Shown piece after piece: positions 52,672 to 61,449 of a DNA stretch of 64,000 nt (position 1 is its first letter; each line of letters begins with the position of its first letter). Origin of the DNA: Mycolicibacterium bacteremicum (GTDB lineage Bacteria; Actinomycetota; Actinomycetes; Mycobacteriales; Mycobacteriaceae); the NCBI RefSeq assembly GCF_002086115.1, contig NZ_MVHJ01000009.1:175742-239741 (forward strand). Reading direction: 5' to 3'. Under the pieces are notes generated by a model that did no database searches, was not told the origin of the DNA, and saw nothing but the letters and a program-made list of their open reading frames with translations. The translations under genes and the position numbers were made by a program.

Positions 52672-55494
52672 CTAGGCTTTCTTGGCGGCCTTCTTGGCAG
52701 GAGCCTTCTTGGCCGCGGTCTTCTTGGCCGCCTTCTTGGCAGGCGCCTTCTTGGCGGCCTTCTTGACCGGTCCGCGGGCGCGGCGGTCGGCAAGCAGCTC
52801 CGAGGCCCGCTCATCGGTGATGGACAGCACGTCATCACCCTTGCGCAGGCTGGCGTTGGTCTCCCCGTCGGTGACGTAGGGACCGAAGCGGCCGTCCTTG
52901 ATCACCATCGGCTTGCCCGAGGCCGCATCGTTGCCCAGCTCGCGTAGCGGCGGGGTGGCCGCGCCCTGGCGGCCGCGCCGCTTGGGCTCGGCGTAGATCT
53001 TGAGTGCCTCGTCGAGGGTGATGGTGAACATCTGCTCCTCGGTGGCCAGCGACCGGGAGTCGGTGCCGCGCTTGAGGTATGGGCCGTACCGGCCGTTCTG
53101 CGCGGTGATCTCCTCGTTGTTGGCGGGGTCGACGCCGACGACGCGCGGCAGCGACAGCAGCTTGAGCGCGTCCTCCAGGGTGACGGTCTCCAGATCCATG
53201 GTGCGCAGCAGCGACCCGGTCCGCGGCTTCGGGCCCGTCGGCTTCTTGCCCTTCTTGGCGCCCACACCCGCGTCGGGATCCTCGGGCGGCTCGGGCAACA
53301 CCTCGGTGACATACGGGCCGAAACGCCCGTCCTTGGCCACGATCTCGTGTCCGGTCTCCGGGTCGACACCGAGGGAGCGACCCTCTTGCGGTGTGGCGAA
53401 AGCCTTTTCGGCAAGCTCGAGGGTGAGCTCGTCGGGCGTCAGTTCATCCTTGAGGTTCGCGCGCTGCGGTTTGAGCTCACCCGGATTGTCCGGATCCTCG
53501 ATCATCCGCTCCAGGTACGGGCCGTTGCGGCCGACCCGCACGTTGATCGCGCGACCCTGGTCATCGTCGAAGAGCTTGATGGAGTTGACCAGTCGGGCAT
53601 CGATCTCTTCGAGGTTGCCACCGACCAGCTGCTTGAGACCACCCGCGCGGGCGATCGAGCCCTCCACCCCGTGCTCGCCGCCGAAGTAGAAGTTGTTGAG
53701 CCAGTTGGTCCGTCGCTCGTTACCGGAGGCGATCGCGTCGAGTTCGTCCTCCATGGCGGCGGTGAAGTCATAGTCGACCAGACGGCCGAAATGCTGCTCC
53801 AGCAGCCCGATCACCGCGAAGGCCACCCAGGACGGCACCAGCGCGCTGCCCTTCTTGTGGACATAACCGCGATCCTGGATGGTCTTGATGATCGACGAGT
53901 ACGTCGACGGCCGGCCGATGCCGAGCTCCTCGAGCGCCTTGATCAGCGAGGCCTCGGTGTAACGGGCGGGCGGTGAGGTGGTGTGCCCATCGGCGGTCAG
54001 CTCTGCGGCGTCGACCCGCTGCCCCTGGGTGAGGTTGGGCAGTCGGCTCTCGGCATCATCGGATTCGCCGCCGGCCTGATCGTCGATGCTCTCGACGTAG
54101 GCCTTCAGGAAGCCCGGGAAGGTCAGCGTGCGTCCGCTGGCGTTGAAGACGACCTGCTCGCCCGAGCTGGCGGCGCCGGCGATGCGCAGGCTCAGCGTGG
54201 TGCCGCGGGCATCGGCCATCTGCGAGGCGACGGTGCGCTGCCAGATCAGCTCGTAGAGCCGGAACTCGTCGGCCTCCAGAGAGCTGTGCAGCTGGCCGGG
54301 GGTCTGGAACACGTCACCGGAGGGGCGGATCGCCTCGTGGGCCTCCTGCGCGTTCTTCACCTTGCGGGTGTACTGCCGCGGGGTGGGGTGCACGTACTCC
54401 GCGCCGTAGAGATCGCGGGCCTGGTTGCGCGCGGCGTTGATGGCCGACTCCGACAGCGTCGTGGAGTCGGTACGCATGTAGGTGATGTAGCCGTTCTCGT
54501 AGAGCCGCTGCGCGATGCTCATGGTGCGCTCGGAGGAGAACCGCAGCTTGCGGCCGGCCTCCTGCTGCAGCGTCGAGGTCATGAACGGCGCGTACGGCTT
54601 ACGGGTGTAGGGCTTCTGCTCCACCGACGACACCGCCAGCTGCGCGCCGCGCAGCCCGTTGGCCAGCGCGGTGGCGGCGGCCTCGTCGAGGACCAGCACC
54701 TCGTCGGGTTTGCGCACCGCGCCGAGGGAGTCGAAGTCACGGCCGGCGGCGACCCGGCGGCCGTCGACGGTGTTCAGCCGCGCGGTGAAGCGCGGTGGGG
54801 AGGCGGACGGATCGGAGACCGAGGCGTCCAGTTCGGCGCTCACATCCCAGTAGCCGGCGCTGCGGAACGCCATCCGCTCGCGCTCCCGCTGCACGATGAT
54901 GCGGGTCGCCACCGACTGCACCCGGCCGGCCGACAGCTTCGGGGCGACCTTCTTCCACAGCACCGGGGACACCTCGTAGCCGTACAGGCGGTCCAGGATG
55001 CGGCGGGTCTCCTGGGCGTCGACGAGGTCGATGTCCAGATCGCGCGGGCTCTCGGCGGCCGCCCGGATGGCCGGCTCGGTGATCTCGTGGAACACCATCC
55101 GCTTGACCGGGACCTTCGGCTTGAGCGTCTCCAGCAGGTGCCAGGCGATGGCCTCACCCTCGCGGTCACCGTCGGTGGCGAGGTAGAGCTCGTCGACACC
55201 CTTGAGCAGGTCCTTGAGCTCGGTGACCGTGCCCTTCTTGTCGGGGCTGACGATGTAGAGCGGTTCGAAGTCGGCGTCGACGTTCACCCCGAGCCGGGCC
55301 CACGGCTCCGACTTGTACTTCGCGGGGACGTCGGCGGCCGCCCGCGGCAGGTCGCGAATGTGGCCACGCGAGGATTCGACGATGTAATTGGAGCCCAGGT
55401 AGCCTGCGATCTTGCGTGCTTTGGTCGGCGACTCGACAATCACGAGCCGCCGAACGGTACCGGTGCCGGCCCGGCTCCGGTCGTCGTCAGCCAC
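52672..55494 (-). CDS. topA: DNA topoisomerase I
   Basis: TopA relaxes negatively supercoiled DNA by single-strand passage. The 940-residue protein has the N-terminal Toprim domain (RRLVIVESPTKARKIAGYLGSNY) and ATDGDREGEAIAWHLLE. The active-site Tyr lies in NGYITYMRTDSTTLS near residue 339. Four C-terminal topo_C repeats show a DGRFGPYV/NGRYGPYL-type core. No zinc-finger cysteines are seen, as in mycobacterial enzymes. The last ~40 residues are a Lys/Ala repeat (KKAPAKKAAKK). GTG 55494 is the start. Confidence 0.96.
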   Translation of the reverse strand: MADDDRSRAGTGTVRRLVIVESPTKARKIAGYLGSNYIVESSRGHIRDLPRAAADVPAKYKSEPWARLGVNVDADFEPLYIVSPDKKGTVTELKDLLKGVDELYLATDGDREGEAIAWHLLETLKPKVPVKRMVFHEITEPAIRAAAESPRDLDIDLVDAQETRRILDRLYGYEVSPVLWKKVAPKLSAGRVQSVATRIIVQRERERMAFRSAGYWDVSAELDASVSDPSASPPRFTARLNTVDGRRVAAGRDFDSLGAVRKPDEVLVLDEAAATALANGLRGAQLAVSSVEQKPYTRKPYAPFMTSTLQQEAGRKLRFSSERTMSIAQRLYENGYITYMRTDSTTLSESAINAARNQARDLYGAEYVHPTPRQYTRKVKNAQEAHEAIRPSGDVFQTPGQLHSSLEADEFRLYELIWQRTVASQMADARGTTLSLRIAGAASSGEQVVFNASGRTLTFPGFLKAYVESIDDQAGGESDDAESRLPNLTQGQRVDAAELTADGHTTSPPARYTEASLIKALEELGIGRPSTYSSIIKTIQDRGYVHKKGSALVPSWVAFAVIGLLEQHFGRLVDYDFTAAMEDELDAIASGNERRTNWLNNFYFGGEHGVEGSIARAGGLKQLVGGNLEEIDARLVNSIKLFDDDQGRAINVRVGRNGPYLERMIEDPDNPGELKPQRANLKDELTPDELTLELAEKAFATPQEGRSLGVDPETGHEIVAKDGRFGPYVTEVLPEPPEDPDAGVGAKKGKKPTGPKPRTGSLLRTMDLETVTLEDALKLLSLPRVVGVDPANNEEITAQNGRYGPYLKRGTDSRSLATEEQMFTITLDEALKIYAEPKRRGRQGAATPPLRELGNDAASGKPMVIKDGRFGPYVTDGETNASLRKGDDVLSITDERASELLADRRARGPVKKAAKKAPAKKAAKKTAAKKAPAKKAAKKA

Positions 55495-55604
55495 CTTCTT
55501 CTACTCTCCACTTCTGTGCTGCCAGGCAGTTCTGTCGTGCCCGGCAACTGACAATTTGGCATCCGGGGCGGGCATGTGCAAACTGGCTCGCCCGCCGCGA
55601 CACC

Positions 55605-56183
55605 TTATATTCGCGGCCAGTGTGCGAACGCTTCGGCGTCCCCCGGGGGTTCCCCGACGTTCTCCACCAGCCGCGACAGCCGTCGGCGACCGCTCACCCG
55701 CAACGCCGGACGCGACCCCCGGGTACCGATCAGTGTCGGGGCGATTCCCACCCGCATCAGCGCCGATGCCAGCGGCGCGTGGGTGTCGGGTGCGTGCGGA
55801 TCCAGTCCCAGCAAGTATCGGTCGGCCTCGGGCGTCCCGGCGGCCAGCGTCCAGGCCCGCAGGGCACGGGGACCGGGCAGCCAACTTCCCGGAACAGTTT
55901 TGACCGCACCGCGCGTCCAGGCGCCTGCGACCTCGACGAGCCGGGTGTCCAGCGCGGTGCGCACCAGCGGGGTGTTCTCGTCGGTACGGGCGATCTCGGG
56001 CGTCAACCCGGCCTCGGTGATCATCTCGGCCAGCCCGACCGCACGCCAGAGCCCGTCGACCACCACCGAGACCCGGGCCTGGTCACCGGCGATCACCACC
56101 TGCCCCTGGGCAGCCAGCAGCCCGGTCAGATCGGCGATGGCCGGGGGCACCGACTCCGCCGAGAAGAAGGACAGCTGGCTCAC
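55605..56183 (-). CDS. Conserved hypothetical protein (Rv3647c-like)
   Basis: The 192-residue protein begins MSQLSFFSAESVPPAIADLTGLLAAQGQVVIAGDQARVSVVV, as does mycobacterial Rv3647c (from memory), and is Ala/Leu/Arg-rich with a GLDPHAPDTHAPLASALMRVGIAPTLIG middle. No catalytic motif is visible; it looks soluble. I chose GTG 56183, supported by TAGTGT seven bases upstream; in-frame codons further upstream cross a dispersed repeat. It lies between topA and cspA as in other mycobacteria. Function unknown. Confidence 0.8.
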   Translation of the reverse strand: MSQLSFFSAESVPPAIADLTGLLAAQGQVVIAGDQARVSVVVDGLWRAVGLAEMITEAGLTPEIARTDENTPLVRTALDTRLVEVAGAWTRGAVKTVPGSWLPGPRALRAWTLAAGTPEADRYLLGLDPHAPDTHAPLASALMRVGIAPTLIGTRGSRPALRVSGRRRLSRLVENVGEPPGDAEAFAHWPRI

Positions 56184-56190
56184 CCGGACG

Positions 56191-56196
56191 ACACTA
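56191..56196 (-). promoter_or_regulatory. -10-like element of the Rv3647c-like gene
   Basis: TAGTGT on the minus strand is seven bases before GTG 56183. Confidence 0.4.
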
Positions 56197-56199
56197 TCG

Positions 56200-56219
56200 G
56201 GGGCGAGCGGAGCGACGGG
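56200..56219 (-). repeat. Dispersed 20-bp repeat, copy B
   Basis: GGGGCGAGCGGAGCGACGGG (plus-strand reading) matches copy A at 31544-31563 with one change. It lies 17 bp before the Rv3647c-like start codon. Confidence 0.55.
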
Positions 56220-56248
56220 GCAACGGGGCAACGGCGTCGGATACGAAA

Positions 56249-56273
56249 ACACCCCCGGCTCGGCCGGGGGTGT
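56249..56273 (-). terminator. Hairpin terminator after cspA
   Basis: Arms ACACCCCCGGC and GCCGGGGGTGT form a perfect 11-bp stem with a 3-base loop. On the minus strand it lies 18 bp after the cspA stop and is followed by TTTT, as in an intrinsic terminator. Confidence 0.85.
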
Positions 56274-56290
56274 CCTCGTATTGCGCTGGA

Positions 56291-56494
56291 TCAGACGGCG
56301 CGGACGCCGGTGGCCTGGGGGCCCTTGGGGCTCTGGCCGACCTCGAACTCGACCTTCTGGTTCTCCTCCAGGGTGCGGAAGCCCGACCCCTGGATCTCCG
56401 TGTAGTGGACAAAAACGTCAGCGGAGCCGTCCTCGGGGGCGATGAAGCCGAAGCCCTTCTCCGCGTTGAACCACTTCACAGTTCCCTGTGGCAT
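56291..56494 (-). CDS. cspA: Cold shock protein
   Basis: The 67-residue protein is a single cold-shock domain that binds single-stranded RNA and DNA. It has both RNA-binding motifs, [20 protein letters not shown] (RNP1) and VFVHYTEI (RNP2). AGAAGGAAAG precedes ATG 56494. The length and sequence match mycobacterial CspA (Rv3648c). A strong hairpin terminator follows; the gene is divergent from the helicase gene. Confidence 0.97.
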   Translation of the reverse strand: MPQGTVKWFNAEKGFGFIAPEDGSADVFVHYTEIQGSGFRTLEENQKVEFEVGQSPKGPQATGVRAV

Positions 56495-56778
56495 CTTTCG
56501 TACTTTCCTTCTCTTACCGGGTGCGGTTCACCGACGTCCGGTGTACCGGGCCCGTTCCGACCGCTTACCAACGCGTGTGTCGTCGGAACTCGACCCGACC
56601 TACAACCCTCGCAGGAACCGCGATCGCAACGACGATCCTGCGGGTGCCAAAACACGAACACAGAAGCTGCGACCACGTTCAGTCAACCACGTTCAACGCC
56701 CCAGCGACAGTCTCGGCACGATCAAGTAGTGAACAATTCACCTGGGGATACATGCTGGTGAACACCGAAGGGAGCGTC

Positions 56779-59115
56779 GTGTCCGCGCCGGGGACGAATA
56801 CCGGGTCCGATTTCGGTCGTGACCTGCTGTCCTGCGCCGTCCGGGGCACCCCGGCCGACGAGCATCCGATCCGCCATGTCGAGGACATCCCGCCCCGGCG
56901 CAGCGCCACCCGGCCCTGGCCGGACTGGGCCGACCCCGATGTCGTGGCCGCCTTCGCCGATCGCGGGGTCGGCACACCGTGGTCGCATCAGGTGCAGGCC
57001 GCCGAGCTGGCGCACACCGGGCGGCACGTGGTGCTCTCCACCGGCACCGCCTCGGGCAAGTCGCTGGGCTACCAACTGCCGATCCTCACCGCGCTGGCCG
57101 CCGACCCGCGGGCCCGCGCCCTGTACCTGTCGCCCACCAAGGCCCTCGGCCACGACCAGCTGCGCGCCGCACACGGCCTGTGCGAGGAGGTGCCGGCACT
57201 GCGCGATGTCGCGCCGTGCGCCTATGACGGTGACGCCGGGACCGACCTGCGCCGCTTCGCCCGGGAACGCTCCCGGTGGATCTTCTCCAACCCGGACATG
57301 ATCCACCTGTCGCTGCTGCGCAACCATGCCCGCTGGGCGGTGTTCCTGCGCAACCTCCGGTACATCGTCGTCGACGAATGTCACTACTACCGCGGTATCT
57401 TCGGCTCGAATGTGGCCCTGGTGCTGCGCAGGCTGTTGCGCTTGTGCGAGCGGTACTCCGGTTCGCCGACGGTGATCTTCGCCAGCGCCACCACCGCCGC
57501 ACCGGCCGAGACGGCCGCCCAGCTGATCGGCCAGACCGTCACCGCGGTGACCGAGGACGGCTCGCCGCACGGCGGCCGGACGGTCGCGCTGTGGGAGCCG
57601 GCGCTGCTCGACGATCTGGTCGGCGAGAACGGCGCACCGGTGCGCCGGTCGGCCGGCGCCGAATCCGCGCGGGTGATGGCCGATCTGATCGCCGAGGGCG
57701 CGCGCACCCTGACGTTCGTGCGGTCCCGGCGCGGCGCGGAACTCACCGCGCTGGCCGCCGCGGCGCGTCTGGAAGAGGTGGCCCCCGATCTCGCCGACCG
57801 GGTCGCCTCCTACCGGGCGGGCTATCTCGCCGAGGACCGTCGCGCCCTGGAACAGGCGCTGTCCGAGGGCGAGCTGCGTGGCGTGGCCACCACCAACGCC
57901 CTTGAGCTGGGGGTCGACATCGCGGGCCTGGACGCCGTGGTGCTGGCCGGGTTTCCCGGCACCGTCACCTCGTTCTGGCAGCAGGCCGGGCGGTCCGGGC
58001 GGCGCGGTCAGAGCGCACTGATCGTGCTGGTCGCCCGCGACGACCCGCTGGACACCTACCTGGTGCACCACCCCCGCGCGCTGCTGGCCAGGCCCATCGA
58101 AAAGGTGGTGATCGATCCGGCCAATCCGTATGTGCTGGGTCCGCAGCTGCTGTGCGCGGCCACCGAACTGCCGTTGACCGATGCCGAGGTGCGGACCTGG
58201 GATGCCGAATCCGTCGCCGAAGCCCTTGTCGACGACGGATTGCTGCGTCGACGCGCCAACGGCTGGTTTCCGGCCCCGGAGATCGATCCGCATCCGGCGG
58301 TCGACATCCGGGGGTCCTCGGGCGGCCAGATCGCCATCCTGGAATCGGGGACCGGGCGCATCCTCGGGACGGCGGGCACCGGGCAGGCGCCGGCCTCGGT
58401 ACATCCCGGGGCGGTGTACCTGCACCAGGGTGAGAGCTATGTCGTCGACAGCCTGGACTTCGAGGACGGTATCGCCCTGGTGCATGCCGAAGACCCCGGC
58501 TACACCACCGCGGCGCGGGAGGTCACCGACATCGCGGTGACCGGCGAAGGCGAGCGTCGCGCGCTGGGGCCGGTCACGGTCGGCGTCGTGCCGGTCTCGG
58601 TGTCCAACACCGTCACCGGGTATCTGCGTCGGCGCCTCGATGGCGAGGTCATCGATTTCATCGAGCTGGAGATGCCCACCAGGACGCTGGACACCGTCGC
58701 CGTGATGTGCACCATCAGCCCGGAGTTGTTGTACGCCAACGGGATAGATCCACTGCAGGTGCCCGGGTCGCTGCATGCGGCCGAGCACGCCGCCATCGGC
58801 CTGCTGCCGCTGGTGGCCAGCTGCGATCGGGGGGACATCGGTGGGGTGTCGACGGCGATCGGGCCGGAGGACGGGCTGCCGACGATCTTCGTCTACGACG
58901 GATATCCCGGCGGTGCGGGTTTCGCCGACCGCGGATATCGGCAGATGACGCTGTGGTGGGAGGCGACCGCGGCCGCGATCGAGGCGTGCGAATGCCCGGC
59001 GGGCTGCCCGTCGTGCGTGCAGTCACCGAAATGCGGGAACGGCAACGACCCGTTGGACAAGGCGGGAGCCGTGCGCGTGCTGCGCATGGTGCTCGGCGAG
59101 CTGGCCCGGCACTGA
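56779..59115 (+). CDS. DEAD/DEAH helicase with DUF1998 domain (MrfA-like, Rv3649-like)
   Basis: The 778-residue protein is a superfamily 2 helicase. Walker A STGTASGKSLGYQ is near residue 88, DEAH-type box VVDECH near 197, SATTA near 234 and motif VI QAGRSGRRGQ near 403. The C-terminal DUF1998 part has four Cys that could bind zinc (CECPAGCPSCVQSPKCGNG, ~737-755). Relatives include MrfA, a mitomycin-C repair helicase. GTG 56779 is preferred over ATG 56752 because AAGGGAG lies just upstream of it. Confidence 0.9.
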   Translation: MSAPGTNTGSDFGRDLLSCAVRGTPADEHPIRHVEDIPPRRSATRPWPDWADPDVVAAFADRGVGTPWSHQVQAAELAHTGRHVVLSTGTASGKSLGYQLPILTALAADPRARALYLSPTKALGHDQLRAAHGLCEEVPALRDVAPCAYDGDAGTDLRRFARERSRWIFSNPDMIHLSLLRNHARWAVFLRNLRYIVVDECHYYRGIFGSNVALVLRRLLRLCERYSGSPTVIFASATTAAPAETAAQLIGQTVTAVTEDGSPHGGRTVALWEPALLDDLVGENGAPVRRSAGAESARVMADLIAEGARTLTFVRSRRGAELTALAAAARLEEVAPDLADRVASYRAGYLAEDRRALEQALSEGELRGVATTNALELGVDIAGLDAVVLAGFPGTVTSFWQQAGRSGRRGQSALIVLVARDDPLDTYLVHHPRALLARPIEKVVIDPANPYVLGPQLLCAATELPLTDAEVRTWDAESVAEALVDDGLLRRRANGWFPAPEIDPHPAVDIRGSSGGQIAILESGTGRILGTAGTGQAPASVHPGAVYLHQGESYVVDSLDFEDGIALVHAEDPGYTTAAREVTDIAVTGEGERRALGPVTVGVVPVSVSNTVTGYLRRRLDGEVIDFIELEMPTRTLDTVAVMCTISPELLYANGIDPLQVPGSLHAAEHAAIGLLPLVASCDRGDIGGVSTAIGPEDGLPTIFVYDGYPGGAGFADRGYRQMTLWWEATAAAIEACECPAGCPSCVQSPKCGNGNDPLDKAGAVRVLRMVLGELARH

Positions 59116-59425
59116 CGCCGCGCTGCCCCCGACAGGAAGGTCCACCCCTCGTCGACCGTCTCGTCCTCGTCCGTGGCGCACCGCACCAGCACCGCCGAGC
59201 ACACTTTCTACTGCGGGGAAACGGTCGGACAACGCGATCCGTTTCAGGCTCCGGCGAACCGGCGCAGACGGAAATTACCTTTTCACCGTGTCCCCTGCAA
59301 CTCACGTGACACCCAGCGACCGGCATTCGGCGTCTCCAAATGCGGGTCGAACTGCCGAATTCCACTGATTCCGAAGGTCGAGCAAACGCCGGGCAGCGCG
59401 GCCACGGACGGTTAAACTCGCACCC
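59116..59425. other. 310-bp intergenic region
   Basis: The gap between the helicase and Rv3651-like genes holds no convincing ORF or RNA gene. The only signal found is TAAACT at 59413-59418, seven bases before ATG 59426. Confidence 0.6.
59413..59418 (+). promoter_or_regulatory. -10-like element of the Rv3651-like gene
   Basis: TAAACT is seven bases before ATG 59426; no ribosome binding site is visible, so a leaderless transcript is likely. Confidence 0.5.
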
Positions 59426-60529
59426 ATGGACCACGACTGGCTGCTCGTGGAGACACTGGGGGACGAACCTGCCGTCGTGGCGCAGGGGTCCAGGACCAAG
59501 AACCTCGTCCCGATCAGCACTTTTCTGCGCCGCAATCCGCATCTGATGGCCATCCAGTCGGCCATCGGCGAGACGGTGCGCGCCGGTCACGCGCTGAGCA
59601 GCATCACCCCCAAACACGACCGCGTGATCCGCACCGAGGTGGTGCAGATGTCCGACGGCGTGATCCACGGCGTACATCTGTGGGTCGGGCCGCCGGGCGC
59701 CGAGCCACCCGAGCGCCCGGTCCCCGGTCCGCTCAAGTGGGACCTGAGCACCGGGATCGCCACCGACACACCGGAATCGTTGGCCAACTCCGGTCGTGAC
59801 GTCAGCGTCGAGGCGACCCAGGGCCGAGCCTTCGCCGAGGATTTGCCGGCCCGCGCGTTGAACCCCAACGAGTCCAAGGTGCTGTCCATGGTCATCCGGG
59901 CCAAGCCAGGGAACTTCCTGTGCAGCACCTGGAATGTCGTGGACTACCGCGGGCAGCCGATCACCGTCGGGTTCGTCGCCCGGGCGGTCAGCGAACAGCA
60001 GGACGACGGCAGCGAGCGGTTGATCTGCCGGGCGATGAACTGGCGTAGCGTCGTCGAGGGCCCGGTGGTGCAGCCCGACGACCTGGCGCAGCGGATCCTC
60101 AACGGTCTGGCCACCCCGGGGGTGCATCGCGCGATCGTCGACCTGAACCACTGGCGGCTGCTGAAGTGGCTGGACAAGCCGTGCCCCTTCTACGACTGGC
60201 GGGCCGGCGAAAAGGGCCAGAGTGTGCTGCATCCCGGCGACGAACACCACGTGCTCTCGATGGCGAAGGAGTTCGTGAACGGACCGACCGCGCGGGTGCT
60301 GCGCCTGCCTGCGCACGGCGGCGGCTTCACGCCGGTCCACGTCACCGTGAATCGCATCGAGCTCGACGACGAGACCTATGCCGCGCTGTTGTCGATGCGG
60401 TTGCCCACCGACGAGGAGATCGCCGCCGCCGAGCACGGTGCGACCGTGGTCGACGGTGCCGAGTCGGGCACCAGGGCGGCGTTCAAATCCATTCTGCGGT
60501 TGGGTCGCTCGGCCGATCACGCCGGCTGA
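59426..60529 (+). CDS. Rv3651-like GAF/PAS-fold protein (DUF5593/DUF5628)
   Basis: The 367-residue protein matches the mycobacterial Rv3651 family: MDHDWLLVETLGDEPAVVAQGSRTKNLVPI at the N-terminus, a first domain with VHLWVGPPGAEPPERPV, NFLCSTWNVVDYRGQPITVGFVARAV in the centre, and LVPLNHWRLLKWL-type and THGVFTPVHVTVNRIEL-type motifs (here DLNHWRLLKWLDKPCPFYDW and AHGGGFTPVHVTVNRIELDD). Published structures of this family show a tri-domain with PAS/GAF-like folds (from memory). It may sense a small ligand or protein partner; the function is not established. Confidence 0.88.
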   Translation: MDHDWLLVETLGDEPAVVAQGSRTKNLVPISTFLRRNPHLMAIQSAIGETVRAGHALSSITPKHDRVIRTEVVQMSDGVIHGVHLWVGPPGAEPPERPVPGPLKWDLSTGIATDTPESLANSGRDVSVEATQGRAFAEDLPARALNPNESKVLSMVIRAKPGNFLCSTWNVVDYRGQPITVGFVARAVSEQQDDGSERLICRAMNWRSVVEGPVVQPDDLAQRILNGLATPGVHRAIVDLNHWRLLKWLDKPCPFYDWRAGEKGQSVLHPGDEHHVLSMAKEFVNGPTARVLRLPAHGGGFTPVHVTVNRIELDDETYAALLSMRLPTDEEIAAAEHGATVVDGAESGTRAAFKSILRLGRSADHAG

Positions 60530-60582
60530 CCGGGTCCGATCGCGCCTGTGGGCCTGGCGATCATGCCGGCCGACCGGGTCCG
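60515..60582 (+). repeat. Direct repeat across the Rv3651-like stop codon
   Basis: GATCACGCCGGCTGACCGGG at 60515 and GATCATGCCGGCCGACCGGG at 60559 begin two 24-bp copies with two mismatches, 44 bp apart. The first holds the TGA stop; the second overlaps the end of the TadE-like gene on the other strand. Confidence 0.65.
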
Positions 60583-60896
60583 GCGCGGGCGCGCGCTTGG
60601 GCGCTACCGCCGGGCAGGGCGGTGCCGACCTCGACGGCCACCAGCACGTCGAGCCCGTCGATCGCGCAGTCGGTGAGTGTCACGCTGTTCGACGCGGCCA
60701 CCGAACCGGCTGTGGCACAGGCATCGTGGCGACCCGTGACCAGAGTGGCGGCGCCGGCCAGCGCGGCCAGGTCAGCCGCCGAATGCGCCCGGTGCCGCGA
60801 GATCACCACCGAGCCGAGCATCGTCACGCCGACGGTCACCGCCAGCAGCAGCGCGATGAGCGCGACCGCCGCCAGGGTGGCCGAGCCGGTCTCCTC
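60561..60896 (-). CDS. TadE-like/Rv3654c-family pilus-locus protein (start uncertain)
   Basis: The protein has an N-terminal hydrophobic segment (LAAVALIALLLAVTVGVTMLGSVV) then a soluble part with RHRAHSAADLAALAGAATLVTG, as in minor pilins of Tad loci. The preceding ETGSATLA resembles a prepilin site but lacks the +5 Glu. No ATG, GTG or TTG stands upstream of it in a sensible place. The first conventional in-frame start is GTG 60839, inside the hydrophobic segment. I give the region from the first coding residue after the overlapping upstream gene. Some truncated Rv3654c annotations probably reflect the same problem. Confidence 0.7.
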   Translation of the reverse strand, partial: EETGSATLAAVALIALLLAVTVGVTMLGSVVISRHRAHSAADLAALAGAATLVTGRHDACATAGSVAASNSVTLTDCAIDGLDVLVAVEVGTALPGGSAQARARAGPGRPA

Positions 60897-61218
60897 AGCC
60901 GCCCGGCTCGACGGCCGCCACCGCCGCGGCGGTGATGGTGATCCCCGGCAACAGCGCCGCCGTCGTGGCGACCCGGGCCACCACGAAGGATCCGTCGCGG
61001 TCCAGCGAAACCGTGGCGCCAGAGGGGCCGACCTTGCGGGCCGCGGCGATGCCGTCGTCTCCGCGGGCGGCCAGCCTGGCCGCCTCACGGGCGGCGTCGA
61101 CGCACCTGATCTGCAGCACGGTGGCGTTGATACCGGCCAGACACACCACCAGTACCGCAACCAGCGCCGCGATTGCGAAAGCGGCCTCCACCGTGACGGC
61201 ACCGGAATCACCGCTCAG
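60895..61218 (-). CDS. TadE-like minor pilin (Rv3655c-like)
   Basis: The ~107-residue protein carries a type IV prepilin-like site DSGAVTVEAAFAIAALVAVLVVCL, with cleavage expected after Gly and Glu at +5. VDAAREAARLAARGDDG follows, as in TadE proteins. The plausible start is a CTG at 61218 overlapping the Flp stop (CTGA). The first conventional start, GTG 61191, would remove the cleavage site. It would be processed by a prepilin peptidase and assembled into Flp/Tad pili. Confidence 0.8.
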   Translation of the reverse strand: MSGDSGAVTVEAAFAIAALVAVLVVCLAGINATVLQIRCVDAAREAARLAARGDDGIAAARKVGPSGATVSLDRDGSFVVARVATTAALLPGITITAAAVAAVEPGG

Positions 61219-61433
61219 ACATCGGTGTTCAGCGCCCTGGCGATGATGTTGGATAGCGCGGTGACGATCGAGTCGCCGGTCACCACGGTGTACAGGATCG
61301 CGCCGAACGCCGCGGCCGCGATCGTGCCGATGGCGTATTCCACGGTGCTCATCCCGGATTCGTCGGTGGCGGCCTCCATGATGCGCGCCTGCGCCGTCCG
61401 AACAGCGTTGTGCCACCGAATCTTCGATTTCAT
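61215..61433 (-). CDS. Flp-type pilin (Rv3656c-like)
   Basis: The 72-residue protein is the likely major pilin: a charged leader MKSKIRWHNAVRTAQARIMEAATDESG, then MSTVEYAIGTIAAAAFGAILYTVV with the Glu-Tyr pair at +5/+6 after the Gly cleavage point, and a short tail. AGAGGAACCCTTG precedes ATG 61433. It lies between the tadC-like gene and the tadE-like genes. Processing by a prepilin peptidase encoded elsewhere is needed. Confidence 0.88.
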   Translation of the reverse strand: MKSKIRWHNAVRTAQARIMEAATDESGMSTVEYAIGTIAAAAFGAILYTVVTGDSIVTALSNIIARALNTDV

Positions 61434-61449
61434 CAAGGGTTCCTCTCAC

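Noticed and set aside
53983..55551. 522-codon plus-strand frame opposite topA
   Set aside because: It is antisense to conserved topA catalytic sequence, without a ribosome site or promoter.
56722..58788. 688-codon minus-strand frame opposite the helicase gene
   Set aside because: It is the exact antisense of strong helicase motifs and has Arg/Gly/Gln-rich composition typical of high-GC shadow frames.
58715..60520. 601-codon minus-strand frame opposite the helicase end and Rv3651-like gene
   Set aside because: It crosses two real plus-strand genes and their intergenic gap, with no motif of its own.
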